Assembly (NCBI GenBank): GCA_963665525.1
Contig: OY762280.1
Coordinates: forward strand, 1,798,001-1,862,000
Direction: 5' to 3'
Source of the DNA: UBA12077 sp963665525
GTDB lineage: Bacteria; Bacteroidota; Bacteroidia; Bacteroidales; UBA12077
Length of the DNA: 64,000 nt
The notes below the pieces were generated by a model. That model saw only the letters and a list, made by a program, of their open reading frames with translations. It was not told where the DNA came from and made no database searches. This document shows, one piece after another, positions 51,801-59,991 of the stretch (position 1 is its first letter; each line of letters starts with the position of its first letter). Both the position numbers and the translations under genes were made by a program.

Positions 51801-52556
51801 CTATTTTCTCAAATAAGCAAATCGTTCTAATACTATAATTGTGGGTTTATGTTCAGATTCGTCAAGAAGTTTATAGCAAGCTTTTTTGCTTTTGATAATA
51901 GGATAATTTTTATCCTTCATGTTTGAAATAAATTCATTTAAATATTCACTACTCCAATAGTGTGCAGGAATTACATTTTTAGGCTGAAGCAATTTTATAA
52001 AACCATCCATCTGTTGTATATACTTAATTTTTCCTTCAATAGGCATTATTAGTAAATCTATTTTCTTTGGATAATGATCTTGAAAGTATCTAGAAATAGT
52101 ATCGTTATCAATATTAGCGATCATAGTTTGAATATCTCCGGTATGAAGAACATTTATCCCTTTGTAAGTAAATAAATAACTATTGTTATTAAAATCTCCA
52201 AATTCATCTTCACAGGTAGAAATAGGTTCAATTTTTAAATCCTGATAATTCAAACTATCTCCATTTTTTAAGATATATTTTACACCTTTAGGAATTCTGG
52301 TGGAATCATAATGATCATCATGTAAATGAGAGTAAGTCATGATATCAGGAATAATATCACCAATATCATGAATTGGACTATCCCAGCCCCACTCCTTCCA
52401 CGCATTAGGTTTACCATAATCGGTTACAACAGTAATTTCATCAAATTGTATAATAAAAGCCGAATGCCCTAAGTATTTAATTTGTATTTCTTGAGCAATA
52501 CCCGTATACCTGGTGTAAACAAAAAATATTACTAAAAAGAAACAATATCTTACCAT
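51801..52556 (-). CDS. Secreted MBL-fold metal-dependent hydrolase (UlaG-like)
   Basis: The 251-residue protein has a signal peptide (MVRYCFFLVIFFVYTRYTGIA) and an MBL fold. The metal motif is SHLHDDH (H77, H79, D81, H82), with a TDYG at about 45-48, HTGDI, and a C-terminal PAHYWSSEY. It resembles L-ascorbate-6-phosphate lactonase (UlaG)-type hydrolases, but those are cytoplasmic, so the substrate may differ. It starts 52 bp from the divergent gene at 52609. Confidence 0.85.
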   Translation of the reverse strand: MVRYCFFLVIFFVYTRYTGIAQEIQIKYLGHSAFIIQFDEITVVTDYGKPNAWKEWGWDSPIHDIGDIIPDIMTYSHLHDDHYDSTRIPKGVKYILKNGDSLNYQDLKIEPISTCEDEFGDFNNNSYLFTYKGINVLHTGDIQTMIANIDNDTISRYFQDHYPKKIDLLIMPIEGKIKYIQQMDGFIKLLQPKNVIPAHYWSSEYLNEFISNMKDKNYPIIKSKKACYKLLDESEHKPTIIVLERFAYLRK

Positions 52557-52608
52557 GATTTTAAAACTTATACGGTAACTTTAAGATTATAAAGTTATTA
52601 AATTCCCT

Positions 52609-53013
52609 ATGGTACAAAAGGATTATATACTAAGAGAAATTGAAAAAATTGGTACTTTAATTAGTTACTTATTAGGTAAATATAAGCCAGCTAAAAGCTA
52701 TAAAGAACAACAGAAAACAGAAGATCTTATTAATAAAAAGCTTTTAGAAGATTATGGTAATAATCTTAACTTTATTTTAAATATTAATGAATCTGATTAT
52801 GCTACAGAATTTAGTCAGCGAAAGGGTTTCAATTTTGAAAACATCGAGTTATTGGCAGATTTACTTTTTACTATTGGTAATAATTCTATACGTTTAAATA
52901 AAAAATACCTTTTAAAGGCACTATCCTTATACACATACATTGATCAGGTAAGTAAGACCTTTTGCTTCGAAAGAACTGAAAAAATAAATACAATCAAATC
53001 ATTACTTCATTAA
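52609..53013 (+). CDS. Hypothetical helical protein
   Basis: The 134-residue protein begins MVQKDYILREIEKIGTLISYLL, which faintly resembles the start of DUF6483 proteins, and continues as mostly alpha-helix with no cysteines except one and no signal. No function is assigned. It is divergent from the MBL gene and ends 98 bp before the membrane-protein gene. Confidence 0.55.
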   Translation: MVQKDYILREIEKIGTLISYLLGKYKPAKSYKEQQKTEDLINKKLLEDYGNNLNFILNINESDYATEFSQRKGFNFENIELLADLLFTIGNNSIRLNKKYLLKALSLYTYIDQVSKTFCFERTEKINTIKSLLH

Positions 53014-53028
53014 ATAATTAAAAAACTC

Positions 53029-53059
53029 TTGACTTATATGTTATTTATATCTAACTTTG
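53029..53059 (+). promoter_or_regulatory. Consensus Bacteroidota promoter of the membrane protein-XRE pair
   Basis: TTG (53029-53031) and TAACTTTG (53052-53059) are separated by exactly 20 bp, the textbook arrangement. Transcription would begin near 53066, about 45 nt before the ATG at 53111. Confidence 0.75.
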
Positions 53060-53110
53060 TGTTATATTTTTCTATCTTTTTGTTAGAATATATTAACTAA
53101 TACTAATATT

Positions 53111-53521
53111 ATGAAAAAGATTTATTTGCCACTATTTTTGATAACTATGATAGTCATTCTTATTGGGATTATTATTTATCAATCAGACATAGAAAGTAAT
53201 ATCTTAACAAAATTCTCTGAATACATTCATGTTATCGCAATTGGGATTCTATTTCTTTTTGGTGCTTTTATAGCTTTTAGAAGATTTAGAAGCTCTGTTA
53301 AAGGTTTACCTGCTGAAGATGAACTTTCAAAAAAAATTGAACGAAAGGCTTCATCAAAAGCTTTTTTTGTTTCACTATTCCTTTGGCTTATAATTACTTA
53401 TATTCAAAATGAAAGTAAGCAAAATTCAGATATCTTTTTCGGATATGGAATTATTGGAATGGCATTACTTTTTGCAATCTTTTATGTTTATTATAGTATA
53501 AAAGGAAATATTAATGAATAA
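53111..53521 (+). CDS. Four-helix membrane protein paired with a small XRE regulator
   Basis: The 136-residue protein has four hydrophobic segments (about 6-24, 36-58, 85-100, 109-127) and a basic inner loop (AFRRFRSSVKG). It overlaps the XRE gene by 8 bp. Membrane protein/small HTH pairs of this type are common in bacteria and may act as transporter-regulator or membrane-sequestration systems. No family is named here. It is driven by a consensus promoter. Confidence 0.8.
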   Translation: MKKIYLPLFLITMIVILIGIIIYQSDIESNILTKFSEYIHVIAIGILFLFGAFIAFRRFRSSVKGLPAEDELSKKIERKASSKAFFVSLFLWLIITYIQNESKQNSDIFFGYGIIGMALLFAIFYVYYSIKGNINE

Positions 53522-53705
53522 CAGAATAAAAGAGTTAAGAGCCAGGTATAACTTAACTCAACTTGATTTAGCAAAAAAAGTTGGTGTTAGGCGTGAAACC
53601 ATTGTATTCCTTGAAAAAGGGAAATACAATCCATCGTTAAAACTTGCTTATGATATCTCTAAAGTATTTAAATCTAAAATTGAAGATGTTTTTATTTTTA
53701 ATTAA
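53514..53705 (+). CDS. Small XRE (Cro/CI) family transcriptional regulator
   Basis: The 63-residue protein is a single helix-turn-helix domain (NRIKELRARYNLTQLDLAKKVGVRRETIVFLEKGKYNPSLKL) with a short tail ending IEDVFIF, as in YozG/PF01381 proteins. It overlaps the membrane-protein gene by 8 bp, so both are made together. The partner may recruit it to the membrane or it may control the same promoter. Confidence 0.9.
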   Translation: MNNRIKELRARYNLTQLDLAKKVGVRRETIVFLEKGKYNPSLKLAYDISKVFKSKIEDVFIFN

Positions 53706-53845
53706 CTCTCATTAATCATATTTAAGCTGTTTGTTTAATAACCTTTTTCATTAAATTTAATATAGTTCTAACCTAGAAGTAAATTTTATCGTATTAAAAT
53801 TTTTTGTGTCAATTATTTTAATTTATTTGCAAAAAATATACTTCG

Positions 53846-54874
53846 ATGAACATATGCTTTATTATTGACCCCTGGGAAGAGATTAATCCTCAGGAAGATT
53901 CAACGATCAGATTAATTCACGAATCGTTATTAAGAGGACATAACGTTGGAATACTCTATCCTTGGAGCTTAACAATTCGAGATAGTAATACGTTTGGTTT
54001 TGTAAGAATGATAAAAAAACAAGAAAAGTACTCAAATAACTTCAGTACTTTTCATAAAAAAGTTGAATTGAAAAAACAACTTTTACCTATCAGTGGATTT
54101 GATGCAATATTTATTCGTACTAATCCTCCAATTGACCAAATAATGTTAAATTTTCTTGATTCAATAAAAGATCACACTTTTATAGTAAATGACATTGATG
54201 GATTAAGAAAAGCAAATAATAAATTATATCCAGCATCATTTGAAGATCCTAAAAATGAAATCATTCCGGTAACCCATGTATCGAAAAGCAAGAATTATTT
54301 AAAAGATGTTATAAAGAATTCGCCAAAAGATAAAATGATTTTAAAACCCCTTGATGGTTTTGGAGGTAGTGGTGTAATTGTTCTTGAAAGAGATGCAACA
54401 CAAAATATTAATTCTTTACTGGATTTCTATATATCAGGTAAACGCGATGGCAATTATGTAATTGTACAAGAATTTATTGAAGGTGCAGAAGAAGGCGATA
54501 CCAGAGTTTTAATGCTAAATGGAGAAGCCATTGGTGCATATAAAAGAATTCCAGCCCAGGATGATATCAGATCAAATATTAAAGCAGGTGGAAGTGCAAA
54601 AAAACATACCTTAACAAAACAAGAAAAAATTATCTGTAAGAAAGTAGGTTCTAAACTTGTTGCTGATGGATTGTACTTTGTTGGTTTAGATATTATAAAA
54701 GGCAAACTAATAGAAATTAATGTTGTAAGTCCGGGAGGAATTACTCGTATAAACAAATTTAACAGAACTAAAATTCAATCAAAAGTTATTGACTTTGTAG
54801 AGCACGTAGTCTCTCATAAAGAAAAAGCGATAAGCCAAAAAAGATCTCACAAAAAGTTAATTGAAAATGCATAA
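53846..54874 (+). CDS. ATP-grasp ligase, glutathione-synthetase (GshB)-like
   Basis: The 342-residue protein has a GshB-like N-terminal part (CFIIDPWEEINPQEDST, then FIRTNPPIDQIMLN with the substrate-site RTNPP), and the ATP-grasp motifs KPLDGFGGSGV, VQEFIEG, EEGDTRVLMLNG and INVVSPGGITRINKFN. It would join an amino acid or peptide to a carboxylate using ATP. No gamma-glutamylcysteine ligase gene lies nearby, so true glutathione synthesis is doubtful. It overlaps the FGase-QEGLA gene by 8 bp, which implies a joint pathway in peptide or glutamate-type metabolism. Confidence 0.85.
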   Translation: MNICFIIDPWEEINPQEDSTIRLIHESLLRGHNVGILYPWSLTIRDSNTFGFVRMIKKQEKYSNNFSTFHKKVELKKQLLPISGFDAIFIRTNPPIDQIMLNFLDSIKDHTFIVNDIDGLRKANNKLYPASFEDPKNEIIPVTHVSKSKNYLKDVIKNSPKDKMILKPLDGFGGSGVIVLERDATQNINSLLDFYISGKRDGNYVIVQEFIEGAEEGDTRVLMLNGEAIGAYKRIPAQDDIRSNIKAGGSAKKHTLTKQEKIICKKVGSKLVADGLYFVGLDIIKGKLIEINVVSPGGITRINKFNRTKIQSKVIDFVEHVVSHKEKAISQKRSHKKLIENA

Positions 54875-56861
54875 GCTGGATACTGACAAGATTATTCAGT
54901 TGATCAATGAATCAAAACATTTCGAGGCCGAATGTTCTGATTCATCTTTTTATATTAAAATTGAAGAATATACCCCGTTCGTAGGGTTTGCCATTCATAA
55001 CGGACATCAGTTAAGAAAGGACCTGATCCCCAAATGTGCACTTAACGATTTTGAACGATGGCATGAAGAAGATCCCGAAACATATACATTTATATCATCG
55101 TTACCCATAGTAGTTGCAGCACAAGATTCACGATACGAATATGACCTAAACAGAACCCAAGACACTGCAATTTATGATTTAGCTTGGGGTAAACAGGTAT
55201 GGAAGTCACCTCTAACAGATAAAGAAAAAAAGGAGTCATTATTTAAACATCAGAATTTCTATAAAATTGTACATGCACTCATAGCTAAACTTGAATCAAA
55301 ATTTAATTCAGTAATTGTATTCGATGTGCACTCATATAATTTTAGAAGATACAATAATGATACTCCACTTTTTAATCTTGGCACTGAAAATATCGATCAT
55401 AAAAAGTTTTCGAAGTATATTAATTATTGGTTAAAAGAACTTAGAAAAATCAATCTGCCTGGAATAGAAACTACTGTTGAAGAAAACGGACCTTTTAAAG
55501 GCCGAGGATATTTGCTTGAATATATTACCAAGAACTTTAATAACACCTTAGTTTTTGCCACAGAAGTTAAAAAAGAATATTGTAATGAAGATACAGGAGA
55601 AACATATCCTCTTGTAATTGATGAATTAACAGAACAGTTTAAAAAAGCAGTTATTAATACATCGGCATATTTTGCAAAACAGTGTACCAATTTAACCGTT
55701 AAAAAGAAAAATAGCTTATTATCATCTGAGCTGGATAAAGATTTAATTAAAATTGACAATCAGCTATTTAATATCGCTAAGGATTTCGAAATTATAAGTT
55801 TAATTAATCCTATAAATATTGATCAGGAAAGAAAAAAGTTTGTTAAATCAAAATATTCTGAAAACCCTGAATTTATTTATAATCAATTATCAATAAATCC
55901 TTTCGAATTTAAAAGAAAATTGTACAATATTCCTGTTGAGAAAATCAACGATATATCGTTAAGACTTTTATATCAAGACGTAATTGATTCATATGCAGAT
56001 AAAATTGATATCATCGCTTCAATAGGAACAGAAAAGTTCTTATATAATTCGTTAAGATATTTTGGCGAGCCTAATAAAACAGATATTAAAAATGCTGAAT
56101 ATATCTTACATTCATCCGAATCTATTGATGAGAAAGAAGAATTAAACCTAAACTCAAATGATGTATTTCATTATTTTAAATATGTAATTGATAAATATGG
56201 TTTTCAATGTAAGCTCGAAATATCAAAAAAGATAATCTCGAAAGTTTTAAATCTTAACAATAAAAAAACATTACTTATTCGAAAAGACGCATTCTTTTCT
56301 GAAAAATCGTTGCATGCCTTGGCTGAGCATGAAATTGGGGTTCATATGTTAACAACCATCAATTCAAGGTTACAACCATTAAAAATTTTCAGACTAGGAA
56401 CACCTTTAAATACACATGCCCAGGAAGGTCTAGCGATTTTAGGAGAATACCTATCGGGTAATATCTCAATAAATAGATTACAGATTTTAGCATTAAGGGT
56501 TAAAACCATTGAAAAGATGCTACTCGGCTTCGATTTTAAACAAACTTTCATTTATTTAATGGATTCTGGATTTTTAAATGAAACTCAGGCATTTTTTATG
56601 GCAGCAAGAATTTTCCGTGGTGGTGGATTTACTAAAGATCACCTTTACTTAAAAGGATTTAAAGATATTCTTAAATACTATAATCAAAATAACCACATGA
56701 CAAGTTTGCTTATTGGTAAAACATCATTAAAATATAAAGATATCATTGAAGAGATGATTGAACGAAAAATATTCTTACCTCCAAAATACAAAACTCGCTC
56801 GTTCATTCATCCTATTGAACCAAATCCGATTGTGAAGTATATTCTGGATAGTTTAAGCTAG
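54867..56861 (+). CDS. N-formylglutamate-amidohydrolase-like domain fused to DUF1704 (QEGLA) metalloprotease-like domain
   Basis: I start at the ATG at 54867 (664 residues). The ATG overlaps the ATP-grasp stop by 8 bp. Residues about 15-270 have FGase-like blocks (IHNGHQLRKDL, DVHSYN), the amidohydrolase zinc pattern. Residues about 310-664 are DUF1704, with HEIGVH (from about 488; HExxxH) and QEGLA, the motif behind the old name flavohaemoglobin-expression-modulating QEGLA protein. In eukaryotes this second family includes MATCAP tubulin carboxypeptidases. Fusion and coupling to an ATP-grasp ligase suggest a make-and-remove system for a C-terminal or free amino-acid tag, or a glutamate-based metabolite. 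That is inference. Confidence 0.88.
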   Translation: MHKLDTDKIIQLINESKHFEAECSDSSFYIKIEEYTPFVGFAIHNGHQLRKDLIPKCALNDFERWHEEDPETYTFISSLPIVVAAQDSRYEYDLNRTQDTAIYDLAWGKQVWKSPLTDKEKKESLFKHQNFYKIVHALIAKLESKFNSVIVFDVHSYNFRRYNNDTPLFNLGTENIDHKKFSKYINYWLKELRKINLPGIETTVEENGPFKGRGYLLEYITKNFNNTLVFATEVKKEYCNEDTGETYPLVIDELTEQFKKAVINTSAYFAKQCTNLTVKKKNSLLSSELDKDLIKIDNQLFNIAKDFEIISLINPINIDQERKKFVKSKYSENPEFIYNQLSINPFEFKRKLYNIPVEKINDISLRLLYQDVIDSYADKIDIIASIGTEKFLYNSLRYFGEPNKTDIKNAEYILHSSESIDEKEELNLNSNDVFHYFKYVIDKYGFQCKLEISKKIISKVLNLNNKKTLLIRKDAFFSEKSLHALAEHEIGVHMLTTINSRLQPLKIFRLGTPLNTHAQEGLAILGEYLSGNISINRLQILALRVKTIEKMLLGFDFKQTFIYLMDSGFLNETQAFFMAARIFRGGGFTKDHLYLKGFKDILKYYNQNNHMTSLLIGKTSLKYKDIIEEMIERKIFLPPKYKTRSFIHPIEPNPIVKYILDSLS

Positions 56862-57102
56862 ACTTTTTACTTGTTTAGTTTAACATCTTACAATTAAAAA
56901 TAGCAAAAATATAAATTGATATCACTCTGTAATAATCTGTCTGTTTCCGTACACATAGGTATCAAAATCGAACAATTATTTTATTGATAAACAATAAAAT
57001 ACAAACACTTAATCATTTATTATCTGCACTTTATGCAAATTGGAATAATATATGAGTTATATTTACGTTTTTATAATTTTATTAACCAAATAATTCATAT
57101 TT

Positions 57103-59919
57103 ATGAAAAAATTGATTAGCAACTTCTTTAAAGTTGCACTAACACTTTGTTTATTAACCCCTGGAGTAATTAAAGCTCAGGAAATGCCTAAAAATGTTCC
57201 TCTCGATCCTGAAGTTCGATATGGAAAACTTGAAAACGGATTAACGTATTACATTAGACACAATGAAAAAACTGAAAATCGTGCTGAGTTCTACCTTGTA
57301 AACGATGTAGGTGCTATACTTGAAACGGATGCACAAAATGGTTTGGCTCACTTTTGTGAACACATGTGTTTCAATGGAACTAAAAATTTCCCTGGTAAAG
57401 GAATCTTAAACTACATGGAAACTGTAGGTATGGAATTTGGACGTAACATTAATGCTGGTACAGGTGTTGAACAAACTGTATACATGTTAATGCAAACCCC
57501 AGTTACTCGAGAAGGTATTATCGACACTGCTTTACTTGCATTAAAAGACATGTCGCACAATGTACTTTTTACAGATGAAGAAATTGATAATGAACGTGGA
57601 GTAATTCATGAAGAATGGCGTACTCGCCGTAATGCTGACTTTAGAATGAACAGTGCTATTAATCCTATTATATATGAGGGTTCTAAATTCGCAGAACGTG
57701 ATATTATTGGATTGCTTGATGTAATTGACAACTGTCCTTACGATACACTTCGTCATTTTTATAAAGATTGGTATCGAACAGATCTTCAAGCATTAATTGT
57801 TGTTGGCGATATCGATGTGGATCAAATTGAAACAAAAATCAAAGAATTTTATTCAGAGATTCCTGCTCACGACAATCCTAAAGAAAGACCAACTTATCAT
57901 GTTCCAGATAACAATGAACCAATTGTTGCTATTGCTACCGATAAAGAAGCTCAAAATACTAATATCTCAGTATATTATAAGCATAACTATATTAAAGCTG
58001 AAGATAAAAATATGCAATACTACCTTAATTCTTTCATTGAAGAATTATATACCAGCATGTTAAATCAGCGTTTCAGCGAATTAATACAGAAAGAAAATCC
58101 TCCATTCATTTTTGCTTATAACTATTATGGTAATTTTGCAGGAGATAAAGACGCTTATGCACTTGGAGCTTTTGGAAACAATGATGTAGAATATGGTTTA
58201 AAAACTTTACTTGCCGAAAATGAAAGAGTAAGACAACATGGATTTACAATGGGTGAACTGGAAAGAGCTAAAACGGATTTATTAAGAGGTCTTGAAAAAA
58301 GCTTTAAAGAAAAAGACCAGCAACAAAACAGAAGACTTGCAATGAATTATGCTGGCCATTTTTTAAGTAACAATCCTACTCCTGGAATTGCTTTTGAATA
58401 TGATTTAGCTCAAAATATTCTTCCAATGATAAGCTTAGATCAGGTTAACCAACTTACTCACCAGTGGATTTCTGACAATAACATTGTAATTACCATTACT
58501 GGTCCAGAAAATGAAGAAGTTAAGATTCCTACCAAAGAAACAGTACTGGCACTTCTTAAGGAAGTAAAATCTTCAAAATATGAAGCTTATGTTGATGAAG
58601 TAAGTAATAAACCTTTGCTTGAGAACATACCTGTTGCAGGTAAAGTGCAAAGTGAAAAAATCAATGAAGATTTAGGAATTACAGAATGGACACTTTCTAA
58701 TGGCGTTAATGTAATTATTAAACCTACTGACTTTAAAGAAGACGAAATTTTAATTTCAGCATTTAGTAAAGGAGGTACTTCTTTATATTCAGTTGAAGAT
58801 TTACCGTCAGCAGAATTAGCGACTACGGTTGTTGGAAGAAGTGGTATTGCCGATTTTTCTTTAATTGAACTTCAGAAAATGTTAACAGGTAAGGTGGTTA
58901 ATCTAAATCCATACATTAATGATTTATACGAAGGATTTAACGGAAACTGTGCTCCTGCCGATTTAGAAACAGCTTTACAATTAATCTATTTATATTTCAC
59001 AAATCCAAGATTTGACGAAACTGCTGCTAATGCTTTTATGTCGAGATATAAAGCATTCTTGCAAAACAAATCATTAAATCCTGATGCTGTATTTGGCGAT
59101 TCTGTAAGTTTTATTTTATCAGACAGACATCCTCGTAAAACACCTTTAAATGTAGAAAAACTAAATAAAGTTAACTTCGAGAAAGCAAAAGAAATATACC
59201 TGGATCGATTTGCTGATGCTAGTGACTTTACATTCGTACTTGCAGGTAACATTAATATCGAGGAAACTAAATCATTATTTGAAACTTATCTTGCTACTTT
59301 ACCTTCAACAAAGAGAGATGAAAACTGGAAAGATAACCAGGTTCGATATCCAAAAGGTATTGTAACAAAAACGATTGAAAAAGAATTGGAAACGAAGAAA
59401 AATACCATATTTGTTAACTTAAATGGTAATTTCGAATATAACCTGGAAAATCGCACTCTATTACAGGCTATTAAACATGTTCTTGATATTAGATATACTG
59501 AAACCATTCGTGAAGAAGAAGGTGGAACTTATGGTGTTGGCTTAAGAGTAAGTACATCTGAATATCCTGTTGAAGATTTTGGATTAAGCATTTCATTTGA
59601 TTGTGATCCTGAAAAGGCTGAAAGACTTAAAGAAATAGTATTTAATGAAATTGATAAAATACTAAATGAAGGACCATCGGAAGTTGATTTAAATAAAGCA
59701 AAAGAAAACTTCTTAAAAAACAGAGAAAATGCCTTGAAAGAAAATAACTACTGGTTAAATTCAATGGTATTTAACCTTAAACATGACGAAAATACTCTCG
59801 ATCAAGAAAGATATAAAACATTAGTTAATTCAATAACTCCAGAAAAAGTTAAAGAAGCTGCTAATAAATTCTTAACACAAGGAAATAAGGTAGAAGTAAC
59901 TATGACTCCTGTGGAGTAA
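57103..59919 (+). CDS. Secreted M16 family metallopeptidase (pitrilysin type, two-domain)
   Basis: The 938-residue protein has a signal peptide (to about 25) and the inverted zinc motif HFCEH (His83, Glu86, His87) in the first M16 module. The usual downstream glutamate lies in the N-terminal half (DNERGVIHEEW). A second inactive module (about 540-930) matches the family's clamshell shape. It would degrade peptides in the periplasm or outside. It is a single gene with a long AT-rich upstream region and a strong terminator. Confidence 0.95.
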   Translation: MKKLISNFFKVALTLCLLTPGVIKAQEMPKNVPLDPEVRYGKLENGLTYYIRHNEKTENRAEFYLVNDVGAILETDAQNGLAHFCEHMCFNGTKNFPGKGILNYMETVGMEFGRNINAGTGVEQTVYMLMQTPVTREGIIDTALLALKDMSHNVLFTDEEIDNERGVIHEEWRTRRNADFRMNSAINPIIYEGSKFAERDIIGLLDVIDNCPYDTLRHFYKDWYRTDLQALIVVGDIDVDQIETKIKEFYSEIPAHDNPKERPTYHVPDNNEPIVAIATDKEAQNTNISVYYKHNYIKAEDKNMQYYLNSFIEELYTSMLNQRFSELIQKENPPFIFAYNYYGNFAGDKDAYALGAFGNNDVEYGLKTLLAENERVRQHGFTMGELERAKTDLLRGLEKSFKEKDQQQNRRLAMNYAGHFLSNNPTPGIAFEYDLAQNILPMISLDQVNQLTHQWISDNNIVITITGPENEEVKIPTKETVLALLKEVKSSKYEAYVDEVSNKPLLENIPVAGKVQSEKINEDLGITEWTLSNGVNVIIKPTDFKEDEILISAFSKGGTSLYSVEDLPSAELATTVVGRSGIADFSLIELQKMLTGKVVNLNPYINDLYEGFNGNCAPADLETALQLIYLYFTNPRFDETAANAFMSRYKAFLQNKSLNPDAVFGDSVSFILSDRHPRKTPLNVEKLNKVNFEKAKEIYLDRFADASDFTFVLAGNINIEETKSLFETYLATLPSTKRDENWKDNQVRYPKGIVTKTIEKELETKKNTIFVNLNGNFEYNLENRTLLQAIKHVLDIRYTETIREEEGGTYGVGLRVSTSEYPVEDFGLSISFDCDPEKAERLKEIVFNEIDKILNEGPSEVDLNKAKENFLKNRENALKENNYWLNSMVFNLKHDENTLDQERYKTLVNSITPEKVKEAANKFLTQGNKVEVTMTPVE

Positions 59920-59937
59920 TTTTTAAAGTTTAATACA

Positions 59938-59971
59938 AGAAAAGCCGCCTATTTTTTAGGCGGCTTTTTTT
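59938..59971 (+). terminator. Rho-independent terminator after the M16 gene
   Basis: Stem AAAGCCGCCTA/TAGGCGGCTTT with a 5-nt loop and a following T-run. It lies between the convergent M16 gene and the fused dehydrogenase gene. Confidence 0.9.
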
Positions 59972-59991
59972 AAATTAATTAATATAAATGA

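Noticed and set aside
53846..54874. Calling the ATP-grasp protein true glutathione synthetase
   Set aside because: No gamma-glutamylcysteine ligase gene is near, and coupling to the FGase-QEGLA protein suggests another substrate, so I keep only the GshB-like label.
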